A stretch of 64,000 bases of DNA from Oasisia sp. SBJ-2009 (taxonomy: Eukaryota > Annelida > Polychaeta > Sabellida > Siboglinidae): NCBI GenBank assembly GCA_964017155.1, contig OZ024855.1, positions 6,407,208-6,471,207 of the forward strand. Direction: 5' to 3'. Shown in pieces: positions 40,436 to 54,494 of this stretch. The notes under the pieces were generated by a model. It ran no database searches. It saw only the letters and a list, made by a program, of their open reading frames with translations, and was not told the DNA's origin. Made by a program: the position numbers and the translations under genes. Each line of letters begins with the position of its first letter. Position 1 is the stretch's first letter.

Positions 40436-43033
40436 CGAAGAGCCAATGAACTCGCTAAGAGAAGGTTCACACCAGGAAATTCTAACTCGGAGCAACACGA
40501 CGGTGACCTGACAACGCAGCGTGTTTCAATGAAATTCGCTGGAGTGACCGGAAACTCACGAAAAAAAGGTAAACTGACTATAATATTTATTCCAAATATG
40601 TTTTCAATTTGAAACATCGTTGTATGTTGTCTTGTGCCGGTTCGGACAAGTCATTATCTTTTGCGTAAAGTAGTAGTATTTTTATGCAAACATGGATGTT
40701 TGTTCCACTTGGGGCAGTGAGAGTCTCGCCAGGACACACGCAACTGTACCCTTTTCGGACAGACAATCATAAACGCATCAGGTGTTTCCATTAGCTTCAA
40801 TATATATGCATTTATTTACAGAAGTAGGCGTGCAATTGTGATGTTTACTCATACCATAATCTGCTTACTTGTTTTATATTCATCAACAACGATCTACTGA
40901 AGAGCCAATGAACCCGGTACGAGTAGGTTCACACCAGGAAATTCTAACTCGGAGCAACACGACGGTGGCCTGACCATGCAGCGTCTTTTATGGAAATTCG
41001 CTGCAGTGACCGAAAACTCACGAAAAAAGGTAAACTGATAATAATATTTTTTACAAATATTTTGTCAATTTGAAATATCGTTGTATGTTGTCATGTGCCG
41101 GTTTGGACAAGTCATTATCTTTTGCGTAAAGTAGTAGTATTTTTTTGCAAACATGGATGTTTGTTCCACTTGGGGCAATGAGAGTCTCGCCAGGACACAC
41201 GCAGCTGTACCCTTTTTGGACAGACAATCATAAACGCATCAGGTGTTTCCATTTGTTTCAATATATTTTCAGTTATGGACAGAAGTAGGTGTGCAATTTT
41301 GATGTTTATTCATACCATAATCTGCTTACTTGTTTTATGTTCATCAACAACGATCTACCGAAGAGCCAATGAACCCTATACGAGAAGGATCACACCAGGA
41401 AATTCTAACTCGGAGCAACACGACGGTGACCTGACAACGCAGCGTGTTTCAATGAAATTCGCTGGAGTGACCGGAAACTGACGAAAAAAGGTAAACTGAC
41501 TATAATATTTATTCCAAATATGTTTTCAATTTGAAATATCGTTGTATGTTGTCATGTGCCGGTTTGGACAAGTCATTATCTTTTGCGTAAAGTAGTAGTA
41601 TTTTTTTGCAAACATGGATGTTTGTTCCACTTGGGGCAGTGAGAGTCTCGCCAGGACACACGCAGCTGTACCCTTTTCGGACAGACAATCATAAATGCAT
41701 GAGGTGTTTCCATTAACTTCAATATATTTTCATTTATTTACAGAAGTAATCGTGTAATTTTGATGTTTACTCATACCATAATCTGTTTACTTGTTTTATA
41801 TACATCAACAACGATCTACCGAAGAGCCAATGAACCCGGTACGAGAAGGTTCACACCAGGAAATTCTAACTCGGAGCAACACGACGGTGGCCTGACCATG
41901 CAGCGTGTTTTAAGGAAATTCGCTGCAGTGACCGAAAACTCACGAAAAAAAGGTAAACTGATAATAATATTTTTTTCAAATATGTTGTCAATTTGAAATA
42001 TCGTTGTATGTTGTCATGTACCGGTTTGGACAAGTCATTATCTTTTGCGTAAAGTAGTAGTATTTTTATGCAAACATGGATGTTTGTTCTACTTGGGGCA
42101 GTGAGAGTCTCGCCAGGACACACGCAGCTGTATCCTTTTCGGACAGACAATCATAAACGCAGGAGGTGTTTCCATTAGTTTCAATATATTTTCAGTTATG
42201 GACAGAAGTAGGTGTGCAATTTTGATGTTTACTCATACCATAATCTGCTTACTTGTTTTATATTCATCAACAACGATCTACCGAAGAGCCAATGAACCCG
42301 CTACGAGAAGGTTCACACCAGGACATTCTAGCTCGGAGCAACAGGACGGTGACCTGACAACGCAGCGTGTTTCAATGAAATTCGCTGCAGTGACCGGAAA
42401 CTCACGAAAAAAAGGTAAACTGACTATAATATTTATTCCAAATATGTTTTCAATTTGAAACATCGTTGTATGTTGTCATGTGCCGGTTTGGACAAGTCAT
42501 TATCTTTTGCCTAAAGTAGTAGTATTTTTATGCAAACATGGATGTTTGTTCTACTTGGGGCAGTGAGAGTCTCGCCAGGACACACGCAGCTGTACCCTTT
42601 TCGGACAGACAATCATAAACGCATCAGGTGTTTCCATTAGCTTCAATATATATTCATTTATTTACAGAAGTAGGCGTGCAATTTTGATGTTTACTCATAC
42701 CATAATCTTTTTACTTGTTTTATATACATCAACAACGATCTACTGAAGTGCCAATGAACCCGGTACGAGAAGGTTCACACCAGGAAATTCTAACTCGGAG
42801 CAACACGACGGTGACCTGACAACGCAGCGTGTTTGAATGAAATTCGCTGCAGTGACCCGAAACTCACGAAAAAAGGTTAACTTATTGTAATATTTATTCC
42901 AAATATTTTGTCAATTTGAAACATTGTTGTATGTTGTCATGTGCTGGTTTACACAAGTCATTGTCTTTTGTGTAAAGTAGTAGTATTTTTATGCAAACAT
43001 GGATGTTTGTTCCACTTGGGGCAGTGAGAGTCT

Positions 43034-43036
43034 CGC
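43034..43036 (+). other. 12-bp deletion at a CGC microhomology
   Basis: Other monomers read TCTCGCCAGGACACACGCAG here; this one reads TCTCGCAGCTG. Twelve bases are missing and the breakpoint is flanked by CGC on both sides, so one CGC repeat and the bases between were lost. This is the only copy I noticed with this change. Confidence 0.85.
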
Positions 43037-43240
43037 AGCTGTACCCTTTTCGGACAGACAATCTTAAACGCATGAGGTGTTTCCATTAGTTTCAATATAT
43101 TTTCAGTTATGGACAGAAGTAGGCGTCGAATTTTGATGTTTACTCGTACCATAATCTGTTTACTTGTTTTATATTCACCAACAACGATCTACCGAAGAGC
43201 CAATGAACCCGCTAAGAGAAGGTTCACAACAGGAAATTCC

Positions 43241-43253
43241 AACTCGGAGCAAC
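43241..43253 (+). other. Hybrid-monomer junction mapped to 13 bp
   Basis: The monomer is class A (GTCGAATTTTG, CACAACAGGAAATTCC) up to 43240 and class B (TCGACGGTGGCCTGACCATG, GTTTTAAGG) from 43254. The exchange must lie in the shared AACTCGGAGCAAC. The reading frame is kept, so this copy has a class A start and a class B end. Confidence 0.85.
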
Positions 43254-44389
43254 TCGACGGTGGCCTGACCATGCAGCGTGTTTTAAGGAAATTCGCTGCA
43301 GTGACCGAAAACTCACGAAAAAAGGTAAACTGATAATAATATTTTTTCCAAATATGTTGTCAATTTGAAATATCGTTGTTTGTTGTCATGTACCGGTTTG
43401 GACAAGTCATTATCTTTTGCGTAAAGTAGTAGTATTTTTGTGCAAACGTGGATGTTTGTTCTACTTGGGGCAGTGAGAGTCTCGCCAGGACACACGCAGC
43501 TATACCCTTTTCGGACAGACAATCTTAAACGCATGAGGTGTTTCCATTAGTTTCAATATATTTTCAGTTATGGACAGAAGTAGGCGTGCAATTTTGATGT
43601 TTACTCATACCATAATCTGCTTACTTGTTTTATATTCATCAACAACGATCTACCGAAGAGCCAATGAACCCTACACGAGAAGGTTCACACCAGGAAATTC
43701 TAACTCGGAGCAACACGACGGTGACCTGACAACGCAGTGTGTTTAAATGAAATTCGCTGGAGTGACCGGAAACTCACGAAAAAAAGGTAAACTGATAATA
43801 ATATTTATTCCAAATACGTTTTCAATTTGAAACATCGTTGTATGTTGTCATGTGCCGGTTTGGACAAGTCAATATCTTTTGCGTAAAGTAGTAGTATTTG
43901 TATGCAAACATGGATGTTTGTTCTACTTGGGGCAGTGAGAGTCTCGCCAGGACACACGCAGCTGTACCCTTTTCGGACAGACAATCATAAATGCATGAGG
44001 TGTTTCCATTAGCTTCAATATATTTTCATTTATATACAGAAGTAGGCGTGCAATTTTGATGTTTACTCATACCATAATCTTTTTACTTGTTTTATATACA
44101 TCAACAACGATCTACTGAAGTGCCAATGAACCCGGTACGAGAAGGTTCACACCAGGAAATTCTAACTCGGAGCAACACGACGGTGACCTGACAACGCAGC
44201 GTGTTTGAATGAAATTCGCTGCAGTGACCGGAAACTCACGAAAAAAGGTTAACTTATTGTAATATTTATTCCAAATATTTTGTCAATTTGAAACATTGTT
44301 GTATGTTGTCATGTGCTGGTTTACACAAGTCATTGTCTTTTGTGTAAAGTAGTAGTATTTTTATGCAAACATGGATGTTTGTTCCACTT

Positions 44390-47300
44390 GGGGCAGTGAG
44401 AGTCTCGCCAGGACACACGCAGCTGTACCCTTTTCGGACAGACAATCATAAACGCATCAGGTGTTTCCATTAGCTTCAATATATATTCATTTATTTACAG
44501 AAGTAGGCGTGCAATTTTGATGTTTACTCATACCATAATCTGCTTACTTGTTTTATATTCATCAACAACGATACACTGAAGAGCTAATGAACCCGCTACG
44601 AGAAGGTTCACACCAGGAAATTCTAACTCGGAGCAACTCGACCGTGGCCTGACCATGCAGCGTGTTTTAAGGAAATTCGCTGCAGTGACCGAAAACTCAC
44701 AAAAAAAAGGTAAACTGATAATAATATTTTTTCCAAATATTTTGTCAATTTGAAATATCGTTGTATGTTATCATGTACCGGTTTGGACAAGTCATTATCT
44801 TTTGCGTAAAGTAGTAGTATTTTTATGCAAACATGGATGTTTGTTCTACTTGGGGCAGTGAGAGTCTCGCCAGGACACACGCAGCTGTACCCTTTTCGGA
44901 CAGACAATCATAAATGCATGAGGTGTTTCTATTAGTTTCAATATATTTTAGTTATGGACAGAAGTAGGCGTGCAATTTTGATGTTTACTCATACCATAAT
45001 CTGCTTACTTGTTTTATATTCATCAACAACGATCTACCGAAGAGCCAATGAACTCGCTAAGAGAAGGTTCACACCAGGAAATTCTAACTCGGAGCAACAC
45101 GACGGTGACCTGACAACGCAGCGTGTTTCAATGAAATTCGCTGGAGTGACCGGAAACTCACGAAAAAAAGGTAAACTGACTATAATATTTATTCCAAATA
45201 TGTTTTCAATTTGAAACATCGTTGTATGTTGTCATGTGCCGGTTCGGACAAGTCATTATCTTTTGCGTAAAGTAGTAGTATTTTTATGCAAACATGGATG
45301 TTTGTTCCACTTGGGGCAGTGAGAGTCTCGCCAGGACACACGCAGCTGTACCCTTTTCGGACAGACAATCATAAACGCATCAGGTGTTTCCATTAGCTTC
45401 AATATATATGCATTTATTTACAGAAGTAGGCGTGCAATTGTGATGTTTACTCATACCATAATCTGCTTACTTGTTTTATATTCATCAACAACGATCTACT
45501 GAAGAGCCAATGAACCCGGTACGAGTAGGTTCACACCAGGAAATTCTAACTCGGAGCAACACGACGGTGGCCTGACCATGCAGCGTCTTTTATGGAAATT
45601 CGCTGCAGTGACCGAAAACTCACGAAAAAACGTAAACTGATAATAATATTTTTTACAAATATTTTGTCAATTTGAAATATCGTTGTATGTTGTCATGTGC
45701 CGGTTTGGACAAGTCATTATCTTTTGCGTAAAGTAGTAGTATTTTTTTCCAAACATGGATGTTTGTTCCACTTGGGGCAATGAGAGTCTCGCCAAGACAC
45801 ACGCAGCTGTACCCTTTTTGGACAGACAATCATAAACGCATCAGGTGTTTCCATTAGTTTCAATATATTTTCAGTTATGGACAGAAGTAGGTGTGCAATT
45901 TTGATGTTTATTCATACCATAATCTGCTTACTTGTTTTATGTTCATCAACAACGATCTACCGAAGAGCCAATGAACCCTATACGAGAAGGATCACACCAG
46001 GAAATTCTAACTCGGAGCAACACGACGGTGACCTGACAACGCAGCGTGTTTCAATGAAATTCGCTGGAGTGACCGGAAACTGACGAAAAAAGGTAAACTG
46101 ACTATAATATTTATTCCAAATATGTTTTCAATTTGAAATATCGTTGTATGTTGTCATGTGCCGGTTTGGACAAGTCATTATCTTTTGCGTAAAGTAGTAG
46201 TATTTTTTTGCAAACATGGATGTTTGTTCCACTTGGGGCAGTGAGAGTCTCGCCAGGACACACGCAGCTGTACCCTTTTCGGACAGACAATCATAAATGC
46301 ATGAGGTGTTTCCATTAACTTCAATATATTTTCATTTATTTACAGAAGTAGTCGTGTAATTTTGATGTTTACTCATACCATAATCTGTTTACTTGTTTTA
46401 TATACATCAACAACGATCTACTGAAGAGCCAATGAACCCGGTACGAGAAGGTTCACACCAGGAAATTCTAACTCGGAGCAACACGACGGTGGCCTGACCA
46501 TGCAGCGTGTTTTAAGGAAATTCGCTGCAGTGACCGAAAACTCACGAAAAAAAGGTAAACTGATAATAATATTTTTTTCAAATATGTTGTCAATTTGAAA
46601 TATCGTTGTATGTTGTCATGTACCGGTTTGGACAATTCATTATCTTTTGCGTAAAGTAGTAGTATTTTTATGCAAACATGGATGTTTGTTCTACTTGGGG
46701 CAGTGAGAGTCTCGCCAGGACACACGCAGCTGTATCCTTTTCGGACAGACAATCATAAACGCAGGAGGTGTTTCCATTAGTTTCAATATATTTTCAGTTA
46801 TGGACAGAAGTAGGTGTGCAATTTTGATGTTTACTCATACCATAATCTGCTTACTTGTTTTATATTCATCAACAACGATCTACCGAAGAGCCAATGAACC
46901 CGCTACGAGAAGGTTCACACCAGGACATTCTAGCTCGGAGCAACAGGACGGTGACCTGACAACGCAGCGTGTTTCAATGAAATTCGCTGCAGTGACCGGA
47001 AACTCACGAAAAAAAGGTAAACTGACTATAATATTTATTCCAAATATGTTTTCAATTTGAAACATCGTTGTATGTTGTCATGTGCCGGTTTGGACAAGTC
47101 ATTATCTTTTGCCTAAAGTAGTAGTATTTTTATGCAAACATGGATGTTTGTTCTACTTGGGGCAGTGAGAGTCTCGCCAGGACACACGCAGCTGTACCCT
47201 TTTCGGACAGACAATCATAAACGCATCAGGTGTTTCCATTAGCTTCAATATATATTCATTTATTTACAGAAGTAGGCGTGCAATTTTGATGTTTACTCAT

Positions 47301-48080
47301 ACCATAATCTTTTTACTTGTTTTATATACATCAACAACGATCTACTGAAGTGCCAATGAACCCGGTACGAGAAGGTTCACACCAGGAAATTCTAACTCGG
47401 AGCAACACGACGGTGACCTGACAACGCAGCGTGTTTGAATGAAATTCGCTGCAGTGACCCGAAACTCACGAAAAAAGGTTAACTTATTGTAATATTTATT
47501 CCAAATATTTTGTCAATTTGAAACATTGTTGTATGTTGTCATGTGCTGGTTTACACAAGTCATTGTCTTTTGTGTAAAGTAGTAGTATTTTTATGCAAAC
47601 ATGGATGTTTGTTCCACTTGGGGCAGTGAGAGTCTCGCCAGGACACACGCAGCTGTACCCTTTTCGGACAGACAATCATAAACGCATCAGGTGTTTCCAT
47701 TAGCTTCAATATATATTCATTTATTTACAGAAGTAGGCGTGCAATTTTGATGTTTACTCATACCATAATCTGCTTACTTGTTTTATATTCATTAACAACG
47801 ATATACCGAAGAGCCAGTGAACCCTCTACGAGAAGGTTCACACCAGGAAATTCTAACTCGGAGCAACACGACGGTGGCCTGACCATGCAGCGTGTTTTAA
47901 GGAAATTCGCTGCAGTGACCGAAAACTCACGAAAAAAGGTAAACTGATAATAATATTTTTTACATATATTTTGTCAATTTGAAATATCGTTGTATGTTGT
48001 CATGTACCGGTTTGGACAAGTCATTATCTTTTGCGTAAAGTAGTAGTATTTTTATGCAAACATGGATGTTTGTTCTACTT
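44390..48080 (+). repeat. 8-mer higher-order repeat, copy 1
   Basis: Eight monomers recurring at an offset of 3691 bp. This copy differs from the next by scattered changes (ATACACTGAAG near 44571, CACAAAAAAAAGG near 44699, AAAAAACGTAAAC near 45627), so it is slightly older or less homogenised. The left limit is approximate. Confidence 0.8.
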
Positions 48081-51000
48081 GGGGCAGTGAGAGTCTCGCC
48101 AGGACACACGCAGCTGTACCCTTTTCGGACAGACAATCATAAACGCATCAGGTGTTTCCATTAGCTTCAATATATATTCATTTATTTACAGAAGTAGGCG
48201 TGCAATTGTGATGTTTACTCATACCATAATCTGCTTACTTGTTTTATATTCATCAACAACGATATACTGAAGAGCTAATGAACCCGCTACGAGAAGGTTC
48301 ACACCAGGAAATTCTAACTCGGAGCAACTCGACGGTGGCCTGACCATGCAGCGTGTTTTAAGGAAATTCGCTGCAGTGACCGAAAACTCACACAAAAAGG
48401 TAAACTGATAATAATATTTTTTCCAAATATTTTGTCAATTTGAAATATCGTTGTATGTTGTCATGTACCGGTTTGGACAAGTCATTATCTTTTGCGTAAA
48501 GTAGTAGTATTTTTATGCAAACATGGATGTTTGTTCTACTTGGGGCAGTGAGAGTCTCGCCAGGACACACGCAGCTGTACCCTTTTCGGACAGACAATCA
48601 TAAATGCATGAGGTGTTTCCATTAGTTTCAATATATTTTCATTTATATACAGAAGTAGGCGTGCAATTTTGATGTTTACTCATACCATAATCTGCTTACT
48701 TGTTTTATATTCATCAACAACGATCTACCGAAGAGCCAATGAACTCGCTAAGAGAAGGTTCACACCAGGAAATTCTAACTCGGAGCAACACGACGGTGAC
48801 CTGACAACGCAGCGTGTTTCAATGAAATTCGCTGGAGTGACCGGAAACTCACGAAAAAAAGGTAAACTGACTATAATATTTATTCCAAATATGTTTTCAA
48901 TTTGAAACATCGTTGTATGTTGTCATGTGCCGGTTCGGACAAGTCATTATCTTTTGCGTAAAGTAGTAGTATTTTTATGCAAACATGGATGTTTGTTCCA
49001 CTTGGGGCAGTGAGAGTCTCGCCAGGACACACGCAGCTGTACCCTTTTCGGACAGACAATCATAAACGCATCAGGTGTTTCCATTAGCTTCAATATATAT
49101 TCATTTATTTACAGAAGTAGGCGTGCAATTGTGATGTTTACTCATACCATAATCTGCTTACTTGTTTTATATTCATCAACAACGATCTACTGAAGAGCCA
49201 ATGAACCCGGTACGAGTAGGTTCACACCAGGAAATTCTAACTCGGAGCAACACGACGGTGGCCTGACCATGCAGCGTCTTTTATGGAAATTCGCTGCAGT
49301 GACCGAAAACTCACGAAAAAAGGTAAACTGATAATAATATTTTTTACAAATATTTTGTCAATTTGAAATATCGTTGTATGTTGTCATGTGCCGGTTTGGA
49401 CAAGGCATTATCTTTTGCGTAAAGTAGTAGTATTTTTTTGCAAACATGGATGTTTGTTCCACTTGGGGCAATGAGAGTCTCGCCAGGACACACGCAGCTG
49501 TACCCTTTTTGGACAGACAATCATAAACGCATCAGGTGTTTCCATTAGTTTCAATATATTTTCAGTTATGGACAGAAGTAGGTGTGCAATTTTGATGTTT
49601 ATTCATACCATAATCTGCTTACTTGTTTTATGTTCATCAACAACGATCTACCGAAGAGCCAATGAACCCTATACGAGAAGGATCACACCAGGAAATTCTA
49701 ACTCGGAGCAACACGACGGTGACCTGACAACGCAGCGTGTTTCAATGAAATTCGCTGGAGTGACCGGAAACTGACGAAAAAAGGTAAACTGACTATAATA
49801 TTTATTCCAAATATGTTTTCAATTTGAAATATCGTTGTATGTTGTCATGTGCCGGTTTGGACAAGTCATTATCTTTTGCGTAAAGTAGTAGTATTTTTTT
49901 GCAAACATGGATGTTTGTTCCACTTGGGGCAGTGAGAGTCTCGCCAGGACACACGCAGCTGTACCCTTTTCGGACAGACAATCATAAATGCATGAGGTGT
50001 TTCCATTAACTTCAATATATTTTCATTTATTTACAGAAGTAGTCGTGTAATTTTGATGTTTACTCATACCATAATCTGTTTACTTGTTTTATATACATCA
50101 ACAACGATCTACTGAAGAGCCAATGAACCCGGTACGAGAAGGTTCACACCAGGAAATTCTAACTCGGAGCAACACGACGGTGGCCTGACCATGCAGCGTG
50201 TTTTAAGGAAATTCGCTGCAGTGACCGAAAACTCACGAAAAAAAGGTAAACTGATAATAATATTTTTTTCAAATATGTTGTCAATTTGAAATATCGTTGT
50301 ATGTTGTCATGTACCGGTTTGGACAATTCATTATCTTTTGCGTAAAGTAGTAGTATTTTTATGCAAACATGGATGTTTGTTCTACTTGGGGCAGTGAGAG
50401 TCTCGCCAGGACACACGCAGCTGTATCCTTTTCGGACAGACAATCATAAACGCAGGAGGTGTTTCCATTAGTTTCAATATATTTTCAGTTATGGACAGAA
50501 GTAGGTGTGCAATTTTGATGTTTACTCATACCATAATCTGCTTACTTGTTTTATATTCATCAACAACGATCTACCGAAGAGCCAATGAACCCGCTACGAG
50601 AAGGTTCACACCAGGACATTCTAGCTCGGAGCAACAGGACGGTGACCTGACAACGCAGCGTGTTTCAATGAAATTCGCTGCAGTGACCGGAAACTCACGA
50701 AAAAAAGGTAAACTGACTATAATATTTATTCCAAATATGTTTTCAATTTGAAACATCGTTGTATGTTGTCATGTGCCGGTTTGGACAAGTCATTATCTTT
50801 TGCCTAAAGTAGTAGTATTTTTATGCAAACATGGATGTTTGTTCTACTTGGGGCAGTGAGAGTCTCGCCAGGACACACGCAGCTGTACCCTTTTCGGACA
50901 GACAATCATAAACGCATCAGGTGTTTCCATTAGCTTCAATATATATTCATTTATTTACAGAAGTAGGCGTGCAATTTTGATGTTTACTCATACCATAATC

Positions 51001-51771
51001 TTTTTACTTGTTTTATATACATCAACAACGATCTACTGAAGTGCCAATGAACCCGGTACGAGAAGGTTCACACCAGGAAATTCTAACTCGGAGCAACACG
51101 ACGGTGACCTGACAACGCAGCGTGTTTGAATGAAATTCGCTGCAGTGACCCGAAACTCACGAAAAAAGGTTAACTTATTGTAATATTTATTCCAAATATT
51201 TTGTCAATTTGAAACATTGTTGTATGTTGTCATGTGCTGGTTTACACAAGTCATTGTCTTTTGTGTAAAGTAGTAGTATTTTTATGCAAACATGGATGTT
51301 TGTTCCACTTGGGGCAGTGAGAGTCTCGCCAGGACACACGCAGCTGTACCCTTTTCGGACAGACAATCATAAACGCATCAGGTGTTTCCATTAGCTTCAA
51401 TATATATTCATTTATTTACAGAAGTAGGCGTGCAATTTTGATGTTTACTCATACCATAATCTGCTTACTTGTTTTATATTCATTAACAACGATATACCGA
51501 AGAGCCAGTGAACCCTCTACGAGAAGGTTCACACCAGGAAATTCTAACTCGGAGCAACACGACGGTGGCCTGACCATGCAGCGTGTTTTAAGGAAATTCG
51601 CTGCAGTGACCGAAAACTCACGAAAAAAGGTAAACTGATAATAATATTTTTTACATATATTTTGTCAATTTGAAATATCGTTGTATGTTGTCATGTACCG
51701 GTTTGGACAAGTCATTATCTTTTGCGTAAAGTAGTAGTATTTTTATGCAAACATGGATGTTTGTTCTACTT
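48081..51771 (+). repeat. 8-mer higher-order repeat, copy 2
   Basis: Second copy at +3691 bp. Private variants shared with copy 3 include CTCACACAAAAAGG (48387, 52078) and CAAGGCATTATC (49402, 53093). CAATTCATTATC is shared with copy 1 (46632, 50323). Confidence 0.85.
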
Positions 51772-54494
51772 GGGGCAGTGAGAGTCTCGCCAGGACACAC
51801 GCAGCTGTACCCTTTTCGGACAGACAATCATAAACGCATCAGGTGTTTCCATTAGCTTCAATATATATTCATTTATTTACAGAAGTAGGCGTGCAATTGT
51901 GATGTTTACTCATACCATAATCTGCTTACTTGTTTTATATTCATCAACAACGATATACTGAAGAGCTAATGAACCCGCTACGAGAAGGTTCACACCAGGA
52001 AATTCTAACTCGGAGCAACTCGACGGTGGCCTGACCATGCAGCGTGTTTTAAGGAAATTCGCTGCAGTGACCGAAAACTCACACAAAAAGGTAAACTGAT
52101 AATAATATTTTTTCCAAATATTTTGTCAATTTGAAATATCGTTGTATGTTGTCATGTACCGGTTTGGACAAGTCATTATCTTTTGCGTAAAGTAGTAGTA
52201 TTTTTATGCAAACATGGATGTTTGTTCTACTTGGGGCAGTGAGAGTCTCGCCAGGACACACGCAGCTGTACCCTTTTCGGACAGACAATCATAAATGCAT
52301 GAGGTGTTTCCATTAGTTTCAATATATTTTCATTTATATACAGAAGTAGGCGTGCAATTTTGATGTTTACTCATACCATAATCTGCTTACTTGTTTTATA
52401 TTCATCAACAACGATCTACCGAAGAGCCAATGAACTCGCTAAGAGAAGGTTCACACCAGGAAATTCTAACTCGGAGCAACACGACGGTGACCTGACAACG
52501 CAGCGTGTTTCAATGAAATTCGCTGGAGTGACCGGAAACTCACGAAAAAAAGGTAAACTGACTATAATATTTATTCCAAATATGTTTTCAATTTGAAACA
52601 TCGTTGTATGTTGTCATGTGCCGGTTCGGACAAGTCATTATCTTTTGCGTAAAGTAGTAGTATTTTTATGCAAACATGGATGTTTGTTCCACTTGGGGCA
52701 GTGAGAGTCTCGCCAGGACACACGCAGCTGTACCCTTTTCGGACAGACAATCATAAACGCATCAGGTGTTTCCATTAGCTTCAATATATATTCATTTATT
52801 TACAGAAGTAGGCGTGCAATTGTGATGTTTACTCATACCATAATCTGCTTACTTGTTTTATATTCATCAACAACGATCTACTGAAGAGCCAATGAACCCG
52901 GTACGAGTAGGTTCACACCAGGAAATTCTAACTCGGAGCAACACGACGGTGGCCTGACCATGCAGCGTCTTTTATGGAAATTCGCTGCAGTGACCGAAAA
53001 CTCACGAAAAAAGGTAAACTGATAATAATATTTTTTACAAATATTTTGTCAATTTGAAATATCGTTGTATGTTGTCATGTGCCGGTTTGGACAAGGCATT
53101 ATCTTTTGCGTAAAGTAGTAGTATTTTTTTGCAAACATGGATGTTTGTTCCACTTGGGGCAATGAGAGTCTCGCCAGGACACACGCAGCTGTACCCTTTT
53201 TGGACAGACAATCATAAACGCATCAGGTGTTTCCATTAGTTTCAATATATTTTCAGTTATGGACAGAAGTAGGTGTGCAATTTTGATGTTTATTCATACC
53301 ATAATCTGCTTACTTGTTTTATGTTCATCAACAACGATCTACCGAAGAGCCAATGAACCCTATACGAGAAGGATCACACCAGGAAATTCTAACTCGGAGC
53401 AACACGACGGTGACCTGACAACGCAGCGTGTTTCAATGAAATTCGCTGGAGTGACCGGAAACTGACGAAAAAAGGTAAACTGACTATAATATTTATTCCA
53501 AATATGTTTTCAATTTGAAATATCGTTGTATGTTGTCATGTGCCGGTTTGGACAAGTCATTATCTTTTGCGTAAAGTAGTAGTATTTTTTGGCAAACATG
53601 GATGTTTGTTCCACTTGGGGCAGTGAGAGTCTCGCCAGGACACACGCAGCTGTACCCTTTTCGGACAGACAATCATAAATGCATGAGGTGTTTCCATTAA
53701 CTTCAATATATTTTCATTTATTTACAGAAGTAGTCGTGTAATTTTGATGTTTACTCATACCATAATCTGTTTACTTGTTTTATATACATCAACAACGATC
53801 TACCGAAGAGCCAATGAACCCGGTACGAGAAGGTTCACACCAGGAAATTCTAACTCGGAGCAACACGACGGTGGCCTGACCATTCAGCGTGTTTTAAGGA
53901 AATTCGCTGCAGTGACCGAAAACTCACGAAAAAAAGGTAAACTGATAATAATATTTTTTTCAAATATGTTGTCAATTTGAAATATCGTTGTATGTTGTCA
54001 TGTACCGGTTTGGACAAGTCATTATCTTTTGCGTAAAGTAGTAGTATTTTTATGCAAACATGGATGTTTGTTCTACTTGGGGCAGTGAGAGTCTCGCCAG
54101 GACACACGCAGCTGTATCCTTTTCGGACAGACAATCATAAACGCAGGAGGTGTTTCCATTAGTTTCAATATATTTTCAGTTATGGACAGAAGTAGGTGTG
54201 CAATTTTGATGTTTACTCATACCATAATCTGCTTACTTGTTTTATATTCATCAACAACGATCTACCGAAGAGCCAATGAACCCGCTACGAGAAGGTTCAC
54301 ACCAGGACATTCTAGCTCGGAGCAACAGGACGGTGACCTGACAACGCAGCGTGTTTCAATGAAATTCGCTGCAGTGACCGGAAACTCACGAAAAAAAGGT
54401 AAACTGACTATAATATTTATTCCAAATATGTTTTCAATTTGAAACATCGTTGTATGTTGTCATGTGCCGGTTTGGACAAGTCATTATCTTTTGC
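51772..54494 (+). repeat. 8-mer higher-order repeat, partial copy 3
   Basis: Third copy, about 5.9 monomers long. It ends at 54495, where TTGCGTAAAG replaces the TTGCCTAAAG of copy 2 and the right-edge subfamily begins. Confidence 0.85.

Larger units (their letters stand above)
38712..44389 (+). repeat. Mosaic segment with several hybrid monomers
   Basis: About 12 monomers made of pieces seen elsewhere: 9-mer repeat sequence to about 40379, then 28880-30385-type sequence, then 22400-22700-type sequence, and from 43254 sequence like 18343-19480 (offset 24,911). It has the highest density of detectable exchange points in the array. Confidence 0.75.
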
